Source of the DNA: Nocardioides flavus (ex Wang et al. 2016)
Lineage (GTDB): Bacteria > Actinomycetota > Actinomycetes > Propionibacteriales > Nocardioidaceae
Direction of reading: 5' to 3'
Assembly (NCBI RefSeq): GCF_014653115.1
Contig: NZ_BNAD01000005.1
Span: forward strand, 186,001-250,000
Length of the DNA stretch: 64,000 nucleotides
This document shows positions 56,121-64,000 of the stretch, in pieces. Within the stretch, counting starts at the first letter, position 1. Each line of letters starts with the position of its first letter. Under the pieces are notes generated by a model that was not told the DNA's origin, searched no databases, and was given only the letters and a program-made list of their open reading frames with translations. The translations under genes and the position numbers were made by a program.

Positions 56121-57416
56121 GACGTCGGGCCGGTGACGGGTCTCGTACATGCGCACCGCCACGACGAGGCCCGACACGGCGGTCAGCGCGGCGACGGTCC
56201 AGACAGCGGCAGGGACGCCGAGGGCATCGGCGACGATGCCGGCCAGCAGCGCCCCGACGGCGAACCCGCCGTCGCGCCACAGCCGGTAGACGCCCACCGC
56301 GCGAGCCCGCCAGGCCGGGTGCGCCACGTCGCCGATCGAGGCGAGCAGCGTGGGGTAGACCATCGCGGTCCCCGCCCCGAGGAGCACCGCGGCGACGGCC
56401 CACAGGGAGAACGACTCGGCGAGCGCGATCAGCGCGAGGGCCACGGCCTGCAGCCACATCCCGCCGGCGATGAGCCACTTGCGGCCCCACCGGTCGGACA
56501 GCGCCCCGGTGACGAGCTGGCCGGCTCCCCACACGGCCGGGTAGAGGGCGGCCAGGACACCGATCTCGCCGATCGACAGCCCGGCAGCGGCGAACAGGAT
56601 CGGGAACAGGCCCCACGCGAGCCCGTCGTTGAGGTTGTTGACCAGACCGGCCTGGCTGGCCGAGGAGAGGGCCGGCTCCTTGAAGCTGGTCTGCACGAAC
56701 ACCTGGCCGTTGGTGAGCTCGCCGTGGAGGTGGTCGTGCTTGCCGTCGGCCCGCGCCACGTGCCCCGTCGCCTCGAGGCGGGCGTGCTCGCGGGTCTCCT
56801 CGACCACCAGGGCCGACAGGCCGAGACCGAGTGCGGCGAAGGCGATGCCGAGGAAGAACGGTTCCGGGCGCAAGCCGTACGCCTCCGCGACGTAGCCGGT
56901 GGCCAGCGCGGTCGCCGCGACCGCGGCATAGCCGGCGGCCTCGTTCAGGCCCATCGCCAGTCCTCGCCGGTCAGGGCCGACCAGGTCGATCTTCATCACC
57001 ACCGTGGTGGACCAGGTCAGGCCCTGGCTCACGCCGAGGAGCACGTTGGCGACGATGATCCAGGTCCACGACGGCGCCCAGATGAGCATCAACGGCACCG
57101 GGACGGCGACCAGCCAGCCCGCCACCAGCACCGGCTTGCGGCCGAACCGGTCCGACCACGTGCCGGCGAAGTAGTTGGTCGCGGCCTTGGAGATGCCGAA
57201 GACCAGGATGAAGCTCAGCCCCGCGGTGTAGGCGGTGATGCCGAACTCCTCCGCGCCCAGCAGCGGGAGCACGGTCCTCTCCTGGCCCAGCATGCCGCCG
57301 ACGAGGGCGTTGACGACGACCAGCAGTGTGAACTGCGCGGCGTTCTGGCGCAGCCCGAGCTCGACGCGGCGAGGCGTGCCGCCGGGCCGGGGCTCGGCGT
57401 TCGACCGGTCACCCAT
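56115..57416 (-). CDS. MFS transporter
   Basis: A 433-residue major facilitator with 12 helices and the GTWSDRFGRKPVLVAGW motif between helices 2 and 3, repeated as GALSDRWGRKWLIAGG in the second half; a His-rich central loop (HARLEATGHVARADGKHDHLH) may bind metal. RBS GGAGG before ATG 57416. It may export or import a pathway compound. It precedes the conserved promoter. Confidence 0.9.
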   Translation of the reverse strand: MGDRSNAEPRPGGTPRRVELGLRQNAAQFTLLVVVNALVGGMLGQERTVLPLLGAEEFGITAYTAGLSFILVFGISKAATNYFAGTWSDRFGRKPVLVAGWLVAVPVPLMLIWAPSWTWIIVANVLLGVSQGLTWSTTVVMKIDLVGPDRRGLAMGLNEAAGYAAVAATALATGYVAEAYGLRPEPFFLGIAFAALGLGLSALVVEETREHARLEATGHVARADGKHDHLHGELTNGQVFVQTSFKEPALSSASQAGLVNNLNDGLAWGLFPILFAAAGLSIGEIGVLAALYPAVWGAGQLVTGALSDRWGRKWLIAGGMWLQAVALALIALAESFSLWAVAAVLLGAGTAMVYPTLLASIGDVAHPAWRARAVGVYRLWRDGGFAVGALLAGIVADALGVPAAVWTVAALTAVSGLVVAVRMYETRHRPDVV

Positions 57417-57461
57417 GGCGCCACCTCCGGAGGACGGGTGCTCGACCGCCCGTGGCGCGGA

Positions 57462-58349
57462 TCAGAGCTGGGACAGCGAGGGTACGACGTGCTCGCCGAG
57501 CGACCTGACGAAGGCGACCGGGTCGACGTGCAGCGGCATCACGTGCACCTCGTCGACGCCCACGTCGGCGAGGGCGCGCATCTCCTCGACGAAGGCGGCC
57601 GCGCCGGCGGCGTCCTGGCCGACGGTCCCGTTGTAGAGCACCGTCCTGCGCACCTCGTCGTACGGCCGGCCCTCGCGCTCGCACCAGTCGCGGAGGACGG
57701 CGAGCTTGTGTGCGACCTCGTCCGAGCCGGCCCCGGCCGCGGCGAACACGTTGCAGGCGTCGGCGTACTTCGCGACCAGGCGCAGCGTCTGCTTCTCCCC
57801 GCCTCCGCCGACCATGATCGGCGGGTGGGGCCGCTGCAGCGGCTGCGGCGAGTTGATGGTCTCGGCCAGCTGGTAGTGCGTGCCGTCGAACGGGCCGTCG
57901 TCGTCGCTCCACATCTGGCGCACGATCCGAAGGGTCTCCTCGAGCCGCTCGAAGCGCTCGGCGAGCGGCGGGAACGGGACGCCCAGGGCGCGGTGCTCCC
58001 GCTCGTACCAGCCCGCCCCGAGACCCAGTGCGGCCCGCCCTCCGGAGAGCACGTCGAGGGTCGACACGATCTTGGCGAGCAGTCCCGGGTGGCGATAGGT
58101 CACCCCGGTCACGAGGAGCTGGAGCTCCACCGACGTCGTGTGCGCCGCCAGGAAGCCGAGCGCGGTGTAGCCCTCCAGCATCGGGTCGTCGGCGCGCGAC
58201 AGGAACTCGAGCTGGAGGTAGTGGTCCATGAACGAGAGGTTGTCCAGCCCGGCCTCCTCGGCCGCCCGCCCGGTCGCCGCCAGGGTGGGGCCGATCGTCT
58301 CCGGACCACCGGGGAGGGCGAAGTCGACCAGGTGCACGCCGAGCCTCAT
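57462..58349 (-). CDS. LLM-class F420-dependent oxidoreductase
   Basis: A 295-residue TIM barrel of the F420-type subgroup (MRLGVHLVDFALPGGPETI, LGLGAGWYEREHRALGVPFPPLAERFERLEETL, PPIMVGGGGEKQTLRLVAKYADACNV). It probably reduces or oxidises an aliphatic or cyclic substrate with coenzyme F420. 45 bp upstream of the MFS gene on the same strand. Confidence 0.9.
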   Translation of the reverse strand: MRLGVHLVDFALPGGPETIGPTLAATGRAAEEAGLDNLSFMDHYLQLEFLSRADDPMLEGYTALGFLAAHTTSVELQLLVTGVTYRHPGLLAKIVSTLDVLSGGRAALGLGAGWYEREHRALGVPFPPLAERFERLEETLRIVRQMWSDDDGPFDGTHYQLAETINSPQPLQRPHPPIMVGGGGEKQTLRLVAKYADACNVFAAAGAGSDEVAHKLAVLRDWCEREGRPYDEVRRTVLYNGTVGQDAAGAAAFVEEMRALADVGVDEVHVMPLHVDPVAFVRSLGEHVVPSLSQL

Positions 58350-58377
58350 GGCAGCTGCTCTCTTCCGCCGTGCCCGG

Positions 58378-59055
58378 TCAGCGCACGACCTTGAAGTTGA
58401 AGTGACCGGTCCCGAGCGAGCCCATGAGTCGCAGCCAGACCGGCAGCAGCATCTCGGTGCCGCGCGCGGTCTCGATGCCGCCGAGGTCGATGACGTCGTC
58501 GTGACCGAACGACTCCAGCAGCTCGACGACGGTGGCCTTTGCCGTGGCGTCCTCACCGGAGACGAACACGGTGCTCGACTCCCCCAGCGCCCGCGGCTCG
58601 ACCATCAGCGAGGCGGTGAGGGTGTTGAGGCTCTTGACGACCTTGGCCTCCGGGAAGGCGCGCTGGACCTGCTCGCCGAGCGAGTCGGTGTCCTTGACCG
58701 AGAGGGTCGGAGGGAAGCCGGCGGAGAAGTCCAGTGGGTTGGCGATGTCGACGAGGACCTTGCCGGCCAGGTTGTCCGCGCCGGCCAGCCCGAGCACCTC
58801 GAGCGTGGCCGCACCCGAGGAGGCGTTGACCACCAGGTCGGCCCGAGCGGCCGCGTCCGCGAACGTGGCGACCTCGACCTCCGGATGGGCATCTCGCCAG
58901 GCCGAGAAGGGCGCATTGCCCATCTGGTCCGGCTCGGTGCGGGCCAGCGTCGCCTGAGGGTCGCGGGTGCCCACCACGACGGAGTGGCCGAGGTCGGCCA
59001 GACGACCGGCGATCGCCTGGCCGACCATGCCGGTGCCGAGCACTGCGACGTGCAT
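58378..59055 (-). CDS. NADPH-dependent F420 reductase-like protein
   Basis: A 225-residue Rossmann protein: MHVAVLGTGMVGQAIAGRLADLGHSVVVGTRDP, the pattern of F420H2:NADP oxidoreductases and related NADP-binding proteins. Strong RBS AAGGAG. It lies 29 bp upstream of the F420-type LLM gene on the same strand, so F420 reduction for that enzyme is plausible. Confidence 0.87.
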   Translation of the reverse strand: MHVAVLGTGMVGQAIAGRLADLGHSVVVGTRDPQATLARTEPDQMGNAPFSAWRDAHPEVEVATFADAAARADLVVNASSGAATLEVLGLAGADNLAGKVLVDIANPLDFSAGFPPTLSVKDTDSLGEQVQRAFPEAKVVKSLNTLTASLMVEPRALGESSTVFVSGEDATAKATVVELLESFGHDDVIDLGGIETARGTEMLLPVWLRLMGSLGTGHFNFKVVR

Positions 59056-59155
59056 GGGGAGCTCCTTCGCGAAAGGACGTGGCAGACGGAGAGTCTGCCC
59101 CTGCGACGGACGCTACTCGCGAGAAGCCACCTGTCACAGGGCGTGGCGGATCCCG

Positions 59156-59632
59156 TCAGCCGAGGACGGAGGGCGGGAGCTCGAGGTCCGGGACGAGCTC
59201 GATGAGCAGCTGCCGGACCCGACCGTCGATGTCGGCGATGACGGCGCGCACCGTCTCCTCGTCCTGGCCGCCCGGGTCGGCGACCGGCCAGTCGACGTAC
59301 CGCACGCCGGGGACGTACGGGCACTCCTCCCCGCAGCCGAGCGTGATGGCCAAGACGGAGGCCTCGATGGTCTCGCGCGTCAGCTTCGTCGGGGTCTCGC
59401 CGGACGTGTCGAGCCCGAGCCTCTCCAGCGCGTCCGCGACCTCGGGGTGGATGTGCTCGCCCGGCTGGGTGCCTGCCGACAGGGCGTTGACGCGCCCGCC
59501 AGCGTAGTGCTCGGTCAGGACACGGGAGATGACCGAGCGGCCGCCGTTGCGGATGCAGGCGAAGACCACCTGCGGCACGTCGGTCGAAGTGCTCGGGGTC
59601 GTCGCGGGTGCGGCTGTGTCGTGCGTCGTCAT
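59156..59632 (-). CDS. arsC: Arsenate reductase, mycothiol/LMW-PTP type
   Basis: A 158-residue LMW-phosphatase-fold reductase: Cys26 and Arg32 in ACIRNGGRS (C-x5-R), ITLGCGEECPYVPG and VDWPVADPGGQ, the arsenate-mycothiol transferase signature. The N-terminal ~18 residues are Thr/Pro-rich. ATGA overlap with the aquaporin gene. Last gene of the ars operon. Confidence 0.9.
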   Translation of the reverse strand: MTTHDTAAPATTPSTSTDVPQVVFACIRNGGRSVISRVLTEHYAGGRVNALSAGTQPGEHIHPEVADALERLGLDTSGETPTKLTRETIEASVLAITLGCGEECPYVPGVRYVDWPVADPGGQDEETVRAVIADIDGRVRQLLIELVPDLELPPSVLG

Positions 59633-60405
59633 CCGGTACTCCTGGGGTCGGCGGGGTCGTGGTCGGCGTGGTGGTCGGGCTGGTGGTGCGGGTGCGGGAC
59701 GACGACGTCGTCCGCGGCGCCCGCGACGTCGGGGAACAGGTAGCGGACCAGCCCGATGCCGAGCAGCCCGCCGACGACCTGGGCCCCGACGAAACCGGGC
59801 ACGGAGGCGGGGTCGATGCCGGCGAAGGTGTCGGAGAAGATCCGGCCCACGGTCACGGCGGGGTTGGCGAAGGACGTCGAGGCGGTGAACCAGTAGGCGG
59901 CGCCGATGTACGCGCCGACGGCCGACGCCGCCATCGCTCCACGTCCGGTGCGGGCGAGGGCGAAGATCAGCGCGACGAGGCCCGCCGTGGCGACCACCTC
60001 GGCGACGAGCAGGTTCGCGCCGGCGCGCTCCTTGCCCGACAGCTCGGTGATGTCGATGTCGAACATGACGTTGGCCAGCACGGCGCCGGCGACGGCGCCG
60101 GCGGACTGGGCGAGTGCGTACGCACCGACCTCGCCGCCGGAGAGGCCAGTGCCGGCGCGGCGCCCCAGGAGCCAGTCGGCTGCGGACACGACCGGGTTGA
60201 AGTGGGCGCCCGAGACCGGCCCGAACAGCAGGATCAGCACCGTGAGGCCCAGTACGGTCGCCGTCGAGTTCTGCAGCAGCTGCAGGCCGACGTCGGTCGG
60301 GGAGAGCTGCTGCGCGGCGATGCCGGACCCGACGACCACGGCGACCAGGAGCGCCGTGCCGAGGAGCTCGGCCACCAGACGTCGGTGCAGCGGCACCCCG
60401 CTCAT
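59629..60405 (-). CDS. Aquaporin/MIP-family channel (AqpS-like)
   Basis: A 258-residue channel with six helices, NPV at 70-72 (GAHFNPVVS) and NPA at 181-183 (FANPAVTVGR). The C-terminal tail has many His (VVPHPHHQPDHHADHD). In ars operons such channels let arsenite leave by diffusion after arsenate reduction. ATGA overlaps on both sides. Confidence 0.92.
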   Translation of the reverse strand: MSGVPLHRRLVAELLGTALLVAVVVGSGIAAQQLSPTDVGLQLLQNSTATVLGLTVLILLFGPVSGAHFNPVVSAADWLLGRRAGTGLSGGEVGAYALAQSAGAVAGAVLANVMFDIDITELSGKERAGANLLVAEVVATAGLVALIFALARTGRGAMAASAVGAYIGAAYWFTASTSFANPAVTVGRIFSDTFAGIDPASVPGFVGAQVVGGLLGIGLVRYLFPDVAGAADDVVVPHPHHQPDHHADHDPADPRSTG

Positions 60406-61133
60406 GCGCGGCTCCCCGCGTGCTCGAGGCGGGGGGCCAGGTCGGCGACTCGGCCGGCGAGGTCCTCGTACACGGCGTCGAAGGCTGCGTCGGTGCCGAC
60501 GGCCACCGGGTCGGGCACCGACCAGTGGCTCACGCCCGCGAGGCGGACCGGCGTCCCGGGCTTCGTCTCCGAGGGGTGCTCGGCCGGGCCCAGCTCCTCG
60601 TGCGCGGCGTCGCACACCGTCACGACGTAGTCACCACTGCGCAGCAGCCCCTCGAGTGCCTGCGGGCGATCCTGGACCAGGGTCAGCCCGTGCCGTCGCG
60701 CCGCTGCCACAGCACCCGGCGCGACCGCAGGGCCGGGGTGCGTGCCCCCGGACGCGACGGGGATGGGGCTCGCCCGGTGCCACAGTGCGGCCGCGAGCTG
60801 CGATCGCGCCGAGTTCGCCGTGCACACGAACACCACGCGCTCGACCCCCGGCGCCTCCTCGGCCCCAGCGGTCGCGGCGGGCAGCAACCCGGACAGGCGG
60901 TCACGGTGCAGACGGAGGTACGTACGGCGCCGGTCGGCGTGCGAGCGGTGGCGCGACACGATGCCCGCCTGCTCCAGCACCTTGAGGTGGTGGGCGAGCA
61001 GGTTCGAGGGTGCGCCGAGCTCGCCGCGCAGCTCGCTCGGCGAGGCGTCCCCCGCACTGAGGAGGTCCACGATGCGCAGGCGAGCCGGGTCGGCCAGCGC
61101 CGCCAGGGCTGCCACTCGCTCGTCGAAGTCCAT
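60402..61133 (-). CDS. ArsR-type HTH regulator fused to arsenate reductase (LMW-PTP) domain
   Basis: A 243-residue fusion: winged HTH 1-80 (LADPARLRIVDLLSAGDASPSELRGELGAPSNLLAHHLKVLEQAG) and a C-terminal ArsC-like phosphatase fold with Cys104 and Arg110 in CTANSAR. No Cys occurs in the HTH half, so classic arsenite sensing by ArsR cysteines is absent. It probably binds the operator at 61143-61166. First gene of the ars operon proper. Confidence 0.9.
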   Translation of the reverse strand: MDFDERVAALAALADPARLRIVDLLSAGDASPSELRGELGAPSNLLAHHLKVLEQAGIVSRHRSHADRRRTYLRLHRDRLSGLLPAATAGAEEAPGVERVVFVCTANSARSQLAAALWHRASPIPVASGGTHPGPAVAPGAVAAARRHGLTLVQDRPQALEGLLRSGDYVVTVCDAAHEELGPAEHPSETKPGTPVRLAGVSHWSVPDPVAVGTDAAFDAVYEDLAGRVADLAPRLEHAGSRA

Positions 61134-61142
61134 CGTCGTCCA

Positions 61143-61166
61143 TTCACTCAGTTACGTTTGAGTCAA
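61143..61166. promoter_or_regulatory. ArsR operator (inverted repeat)
   Basis: TTCACTCA (61143-61150), 8 bp, TGAGTCAA (61159-61166): 7 of 8 paired bases. On the minus strand the outer arm is TTGACT, a -35-like sequence for the fusion gene at 61133. Confidence 0.55.
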
Positions 61167-61217
61167 CCATGACTGAGACATCGGGTGGGGCGCAACTCAT
61201 CGGCCCAGCCCACCGCC

Positions 61218-62390
61218 CTACCGCTTGGTCAGCGCAGCAGCCACCGCACGAGCCGAGGGACCCACGCCGGCCAGGGTGGCGGACGCGGGGCCGGTCCAGT
61301 CGCCGTACCCGACCAGGTGCAGCCGAGGTTCGTCGAGCGCGCGGGTGCCGGACGGCCCGCCGACCGCGACGTGCCCGGCCGACGTGCGGAGCCCCAGGGG
61401 TCGCAGGTGTCGCAGCGCGGGGCGGAACCCGGTGCACCAGATCACGGCGTCGCACTGCTGCGTCGTGCCGTCGGCCCAGGCGACACCGTCGGGGGTGAGC
61501 CGGGAGAACATCGCTCGCGCGTGCAGGACGCCGCGATCGCGGGCGTCCTTGACGCTGGCGACCATGACGATGTCACCCAGCCCGGCCACGCCTGCGTGCT
61601 CGCGACCCTGCTCGAGCGCCTCGATCCGCGCTCGCGCGGTCGCGAAGAGCACCCGCCCGTCGACGTCGTCGGGCAGGAACCGTGGTGGCCGGGTGGTCAC
61701 CCACGTGGCGTCGGCGACGGTCGACACCTCCGCGAGGATCTGCGCCGCGGAGTTGCCCCCGCCCACGACGACGACGCGCTGCCCGGCGAACTCCTCGGGG
61801 ACGCGGTAGCCGGCCGCGTGCAGCTGGCGGCCCGCGAACGTACGCATCCCGGGGTATGTCGGCCAGAACGGGCGGTCCCAGGTGCCGGTCGCGGACACGA
61901 CCGCGCGAGCCGAGAGGGCAAGCCCCGGCGCCTCGACGAGCAGGCGGCCACCGGGATCGTCATCGGCACGGCGTACGGACTCCACGCGGTGCGGTCGCTG
62001 CACCTGCAAGCCGTACCTCTCCTCGTAGCGGGTCAGGTACTCCACCACGTGGTCGCGCGTGGGGAAGCCGCGGGTCGCGTCGTCCCACGGCGGCATCATC
62101 CATCCCGGGAGGGAGGAGAAACCCGCCGGCGAGAACAGGCGCAGGCCGTCCCAGGTCCGGGGCCACGCCCCGCCCGGCCGGTCCGCGGCGTCCACGACGA
62201 CGAAGTCGCGACCCGGTACGAGTCCCGCGCGCCGCAGGTAGAACCCGGTGGCCAGACCGGCCTGGCCGCCGCCGATGACGACGACCTCGACCTCACGCCG
62301 CTGCGGGACCCCGGCAGCGACCTCGGGGGTCGGGGCCGTCCGGTGGTCGTCGATGGTGCGTGCTCCTTCCTCGGGCCGGGGCACCAGCAT
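61218..62390 (-). CDS. Flavin-containing monooxygenase-like oxidoreductase (ArsO-like)
   Basis: A 390-residue two-dinucleotide-fold flavoprotein: FAD motif [20 protein letters not shown], the FMO/BVMO fingerprint [17 protein letters not shown] motif [12 protein letters not shown] and C-terminal GYGDWTG. Position just upstream of the ars operon on the same strand matches ArsO proteins often found in ars loci. ATG 62390 is preferred although it has no clear RBS; the frame is open to 62726 only by running through the tRNA fragment. Confidence 0.85.
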   Translation of the reverse strand: MLVPRPEEGARTIDDHRTAPTPEVAAGVPQRREVEVVVIGGGQAGLATGFYLRRAGLVPGRDFVVVDAADRPGGAWPRTWDGLRLFSPAGFSSLPGWMMPPWDDATRGFPTRDHVVEYLTRYEERYGLQVQRPHRVESVRRADDDPGGRLLVEAPGLALSARAVVSATGTWDRPFWPTYPGMRTFAGRQLHAAGYRVPEEFAGQRVVVVGGGNSAAQILAEVSTVADATWVTTRPPRFLPDDVDGRVLFATARARIEALEQGREHAGVAGLGDIVMVASVKDARDRGVLHARAMFSRLTPDGVAWADGTTQQCDAVIWCTGFRPALRHLRPLGLRTSAGHVAVGGPSGTRALDEPRLHLVGYGDWTGPASATLAGVGPSARAVAAALTKR

Positions 62391-62406
62391 CCCACCGGCG
62401 TCCGGG

Positions 62407-62619
62407 GTGTCGCGCGTCCCCGGCAGCCACGGGTCCAAGGACCGCATCGACACCGGCCACCACGGCTCCCCCAGCGGCGCCGAGCTCGTCGACCTGCTCG
62501 ACGCCCCCGAGGCCGAGGACGCCCTGCCGGCGTGGTGCGACTGCGGCCCGCGCACGCTGTCGCGGACCGCGCTCCTGGCCCACCTGCGCGACGGCACCCG
62601 CACCGTCCACCTGGAGTGA
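62407..62619 (+). CDS. Small hypothetical protein (70 aa)
   Basis: GTG 62407 opens a frame reading [20 protein letters not shown] with a WCDCGPRT motif near residue 43 and ending TRTVHLE. Residue composition and helix pattern ([19 protein letters not shown]) look like a real protein. It starts 16 bp from the divergent flavoprotein start. No RBS or promoter is evident. Confidence 0.35.
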   Translation: MSRVPGSHGSKDRIDTGHHGSPSGAELVDLLDAPEAEDALPAWCDCGPRTLSRTALLAHLRDGTRTVHLE

Positions 62620-62644
62620 CGGGCGTGGCGGGCGCGCACATGCG

Positions 62645-62673
62645 AAAAACCCTCACAGTCAGACTGTGAGGGT
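62645..62673 (-). terminator. Rho-independent terminator of the initiator tRNA
   Basis: ACCCTCACAGTC (62649-62660) and GACTGTGAGGGT (62662-62673) form a perfect 12-bp stem. On the minus strand it is followed by a T-run (62649-62645). Confidence 0.8.
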
Positions 62674-62685
62674 CTTTCGGATTTG

Positions 62686-62719
62686 TAGCGGGGGCAGGAT
62701 TTGAACCTGCGACCTCTGG
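62686..62719 (-). other. 3' fragment of tRNA-fMet(CAT), putative attachment site
   Basis: The minus strand reads CCAGAGGTCGCAGG then TTCAAATCCTGCCCCCGCTA: anticodon-stem 3' side, T-arm and acceptor 3' strand of the actinobacterial initiator tRNA, with the unpaired U72. The 5' half does not follow at higher coordinates. A broken tRNA 3' end of about 34 bp with the native terminator still attached is the typical attR of an element integrated by a tyrosine recombinase. Confidence 0.75.
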
Positions 62720-64000
62720 ACGCCATCAGGGGCGTCGCGGCTACTGCTGCTTCGGGCGGGATACTACCGATTCGCTCGGTGTAGTGAGGGATTCGCCCTC
62801 GCTTCCGGTCTCAGGATACCCGTTGGGTGCGGACACGGGCCGGGTGTTTCTGGACCGTAAGTGGACATGGTTCGAAACCCCTCCAGGTCCGCGATGAGGA
62901 GCTCGATCGAAGCGCGTCGAACCGTCCACACGGCCCGAGCATGGTTCCTGGCTCTGATCCCGAATTCCTCGGCGCCGATCTCCGTTCGGACGTGATCGCT
63001 CTCGGCTGCGCCAGATCGGAGATTGCTGACTGCTCCTACACAGCCTGCACATAGACCGCGGGGTCATCTTGGCGGCATCGACCGACCTGAAGGAGTCCTC
63101 CATGAGCGTGCCCGTCTCGACCTTTGCTCGGCGCTCAACCGCCGCCCTGGGTGCCGCAGCCATCACCATGCCACTTGTGCTCTTCCCCGCTTCGGCGGGG
63201 AGTGCGACCTCCCAATCGGCCGATCAGGCCGGTAGAGCTGCGCTCCTGGCGCCGCTGGCCGATCCCCGCTGGATCGGCGGCCCTCGGCCCGTCGGACCCG
63301 ACTCGCGGCGATGGGCCACGTCGCCGTACGACGCTTCCACCTCGGCATCGACGATGCTCGACGTCACCACGGCCGATGCGACGCAATCCTCCGGGGTCGT
63401 GCTGGTGTCCACGACGGTTGACTTCGGAGCCGGCGAGGCGGCCGGGACCGGGTTGGTCCTGGACGGGGAAGACGGCCTGGTAGTGACCAACCACCATGTC
63501 GTCGAGGGTGCGACGCGAGTCATGATCAGCATGCCCGGCACCGACGAGTCCTACCGGGCAACCGTGCTGGGTACCGACGCAGAGAAGGACATCGCCGTGC
63601 TGCGTCTGCACGGTGCTCCGGACGTCGCCGAAGTGGCTTTGGACGACGACGGTGTGGCCATCGGTAACGCGATGACCGCAGTTGGGGACGCGGGCGGGGA
63701 CGGCGGCAATCTCACGGCGGCGGCAGGCACCGTGACCGGGCTGGGTGAATCGATCACCGTCACGGAGGACGACGGAAGCCAGAGCACCTTGACTGGCCTG
63801 CTCGAATTGGACGCCGACGTGATCTCGGGTGACTCGGGCGGCGCCGTGCTCGACGCCCAGGGCGAGGTGGTCGGGATGACCGTCGCTGCCTCGTCCGGCT
63901 ACGGCGACATCGTCGGCTACGCCATCCCGATCCAGCGAGTTGAGCGGGTGGCGGCGAAGGTCGTAGCCGGCGAGGAGTCAGGATCCCTCGAGCTGGGTTA
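62720..64000. mobile_element. Putative integrated element (only its edge in the window)
   Basis: DNA beyond the tRNA fragment uses more A/T-ending codons (gtt, ctt, gaa, caa) than the rest of the window and begins with 380 bp in which I see no gene; only a small GACGCC/GGCGTC stem lies beside the junction. The integrase and intact tRNA-fMet would lie beyond 64000. Inference from the att-like junction. Confidence 0.4.
63102..64000 (+). CDS. Secreted trypsin-like serine protease (3' end missing)
   Basis: At least 299 residues, open to the window edge: signal peptide (ALGAAAITMPLVLFPASAGSA, about 15-35), a ~70-residue spacer, then an S1C-like protease with His132 in TNHHVVEG, Asp163 in EKDIAVLRL and Ser245 in ISGDSGGAVLD. 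RBS AAGGAG before ATG 63102. HtrA-like fold; a PDZ domain could follow. Probably carried by the integrated element. Confidence 0.88.
   Translation, partial: MSVPVSTFARRSTAALGAAAITMPLVLFPASAGSATSQSADQAGRAALLAPLADPRWIGGPRPVGPDSRRWATSPYDASTSASTMLDVTTADATQSSGVVLVSTTVDFGAGEAAGTGLVLDGEDGLVVTNHHVVEGATRVMISMPGTDESYRATVLGTDAEKDIAVLRLHGAPDVAEVALDDDGVAIGNAMTAVGDAGGDGGNLTAAAGTVTGLGESITVTEDDGSQSTLTGLLELDADVISGDSGGAVLDAQGEVVGMTVAASSGYGDIVGYAIPIQRVERVAAKVVAGEESGSLELG

Noticed and set aside
62620-62726. Extended flavoprotein start at 62726
   Set aside because: The added residues are the translation of the terminator and tRNA fragment, not protein.
62686-62760. A complete tRNA gene at 62686-62760
   Set aside because: No 5' acceptor strand (rc of CCCCGC) or D-arm follows the T-arm and anticodon-stem part. 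Only the 3' half is present.
62720-63100. Group I intron inside tRNA-fMet
   Set aside because: Such introns are known in some bacterial tRNA-fMet genes, but the 5' tRNA half is not found within the following 1.2 kb of the window.

Overview
The window is high-GC DNA of an actinobacterium, most likely Nocardioides or another member of the Nocardioidaceae. The evidence is the gene content (paaABCDE with a divergent paaZ, a DUF222-HNH protein, F420-type LLM oxidoreductases, a mycothiol-type ArsC, DUF5709, DUF4383, DUF2231), frequent GTG/TTG starts, 4-bp ATGA/GTGA gene overlaps, and many genes whose start codon lies 6-8 bases after a TANNNT-like -10 box, as expected for leaderless mRNAs.

Layout. 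Positions 1-11400 are mostly housekeeping: a DUF2231 membrane protein, hisN-like phosphatase, CBS protein, FKBP isomerase, a NarL/DesK-type two-component pair divergent from an ABC exporter, an S4 protein, a secreted PLD-like protein, DUF445, a cytidylyltransferase and a secreted HEFFH protease. From 11393 to 16628 a TetR regulator faces an operon of acyl-CoA dehydrogenase, SDR, APH-fold kinase, histidine phosphatase and SDR. Its composition resembles the ACAD10/11 and LvaA/LvaC systems for 4-hydroxyacyl-CoA. Positions 16629-19970 are an accessory patch: an orphan gene with a leader peptide, a 16-bp inverted repeat, a DUF222-HNH gene, and a complete 1.1-kb IS30-family element. The IS appears to have separated the HNH gene from an SOS-box promoter.

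Positions 19971-25512 hold serA, an HATPase fusion protein, small secreted and acidic proteins and a SNF2 helicase. Positions 25735-33473 carry a TetR regulator, a frameshifted lipoprotein and the phenylacetyl-CoA epoxidase operon paaABCDE divergent from paaZ around a palindromic operator. Positions 33505-41970 hold small membrane and secreted proteins, an LLM oxidoreductase, a kinase-like protein, a fatty acid desaturase and a HTH-DinB protein.

Positions 42048-58349 form a catabolic block on the minus strand. One operon (substrate-binding protein, LivGFHM transporter, TetR, KASIII-like enzyme, SDR, alpha/beta hydrolase) and a second (enoyl-CoA hydratase, exported NHL-repeat protein, acyl-CoA ligase, two MaoC-type hydratases) start from promoters sharing an identical 18-bp element at the same place. 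I read them as one co-regulated uptake and acyl-CoA degradation system of unknown substrate. Positions 58378-62390 contain an F420-reductase-like protein and an arsenic cluster (ArsC, aquaporin, ArsR-ArsC fusion, flavin monooxygenase). At 62686-62719 the 3' part of an initiator tRNA with its terminator marks a probable integration site. The DNA beyond it, with a secreted trypsin-like protease, is probably the start of an integrated element running out of the window.
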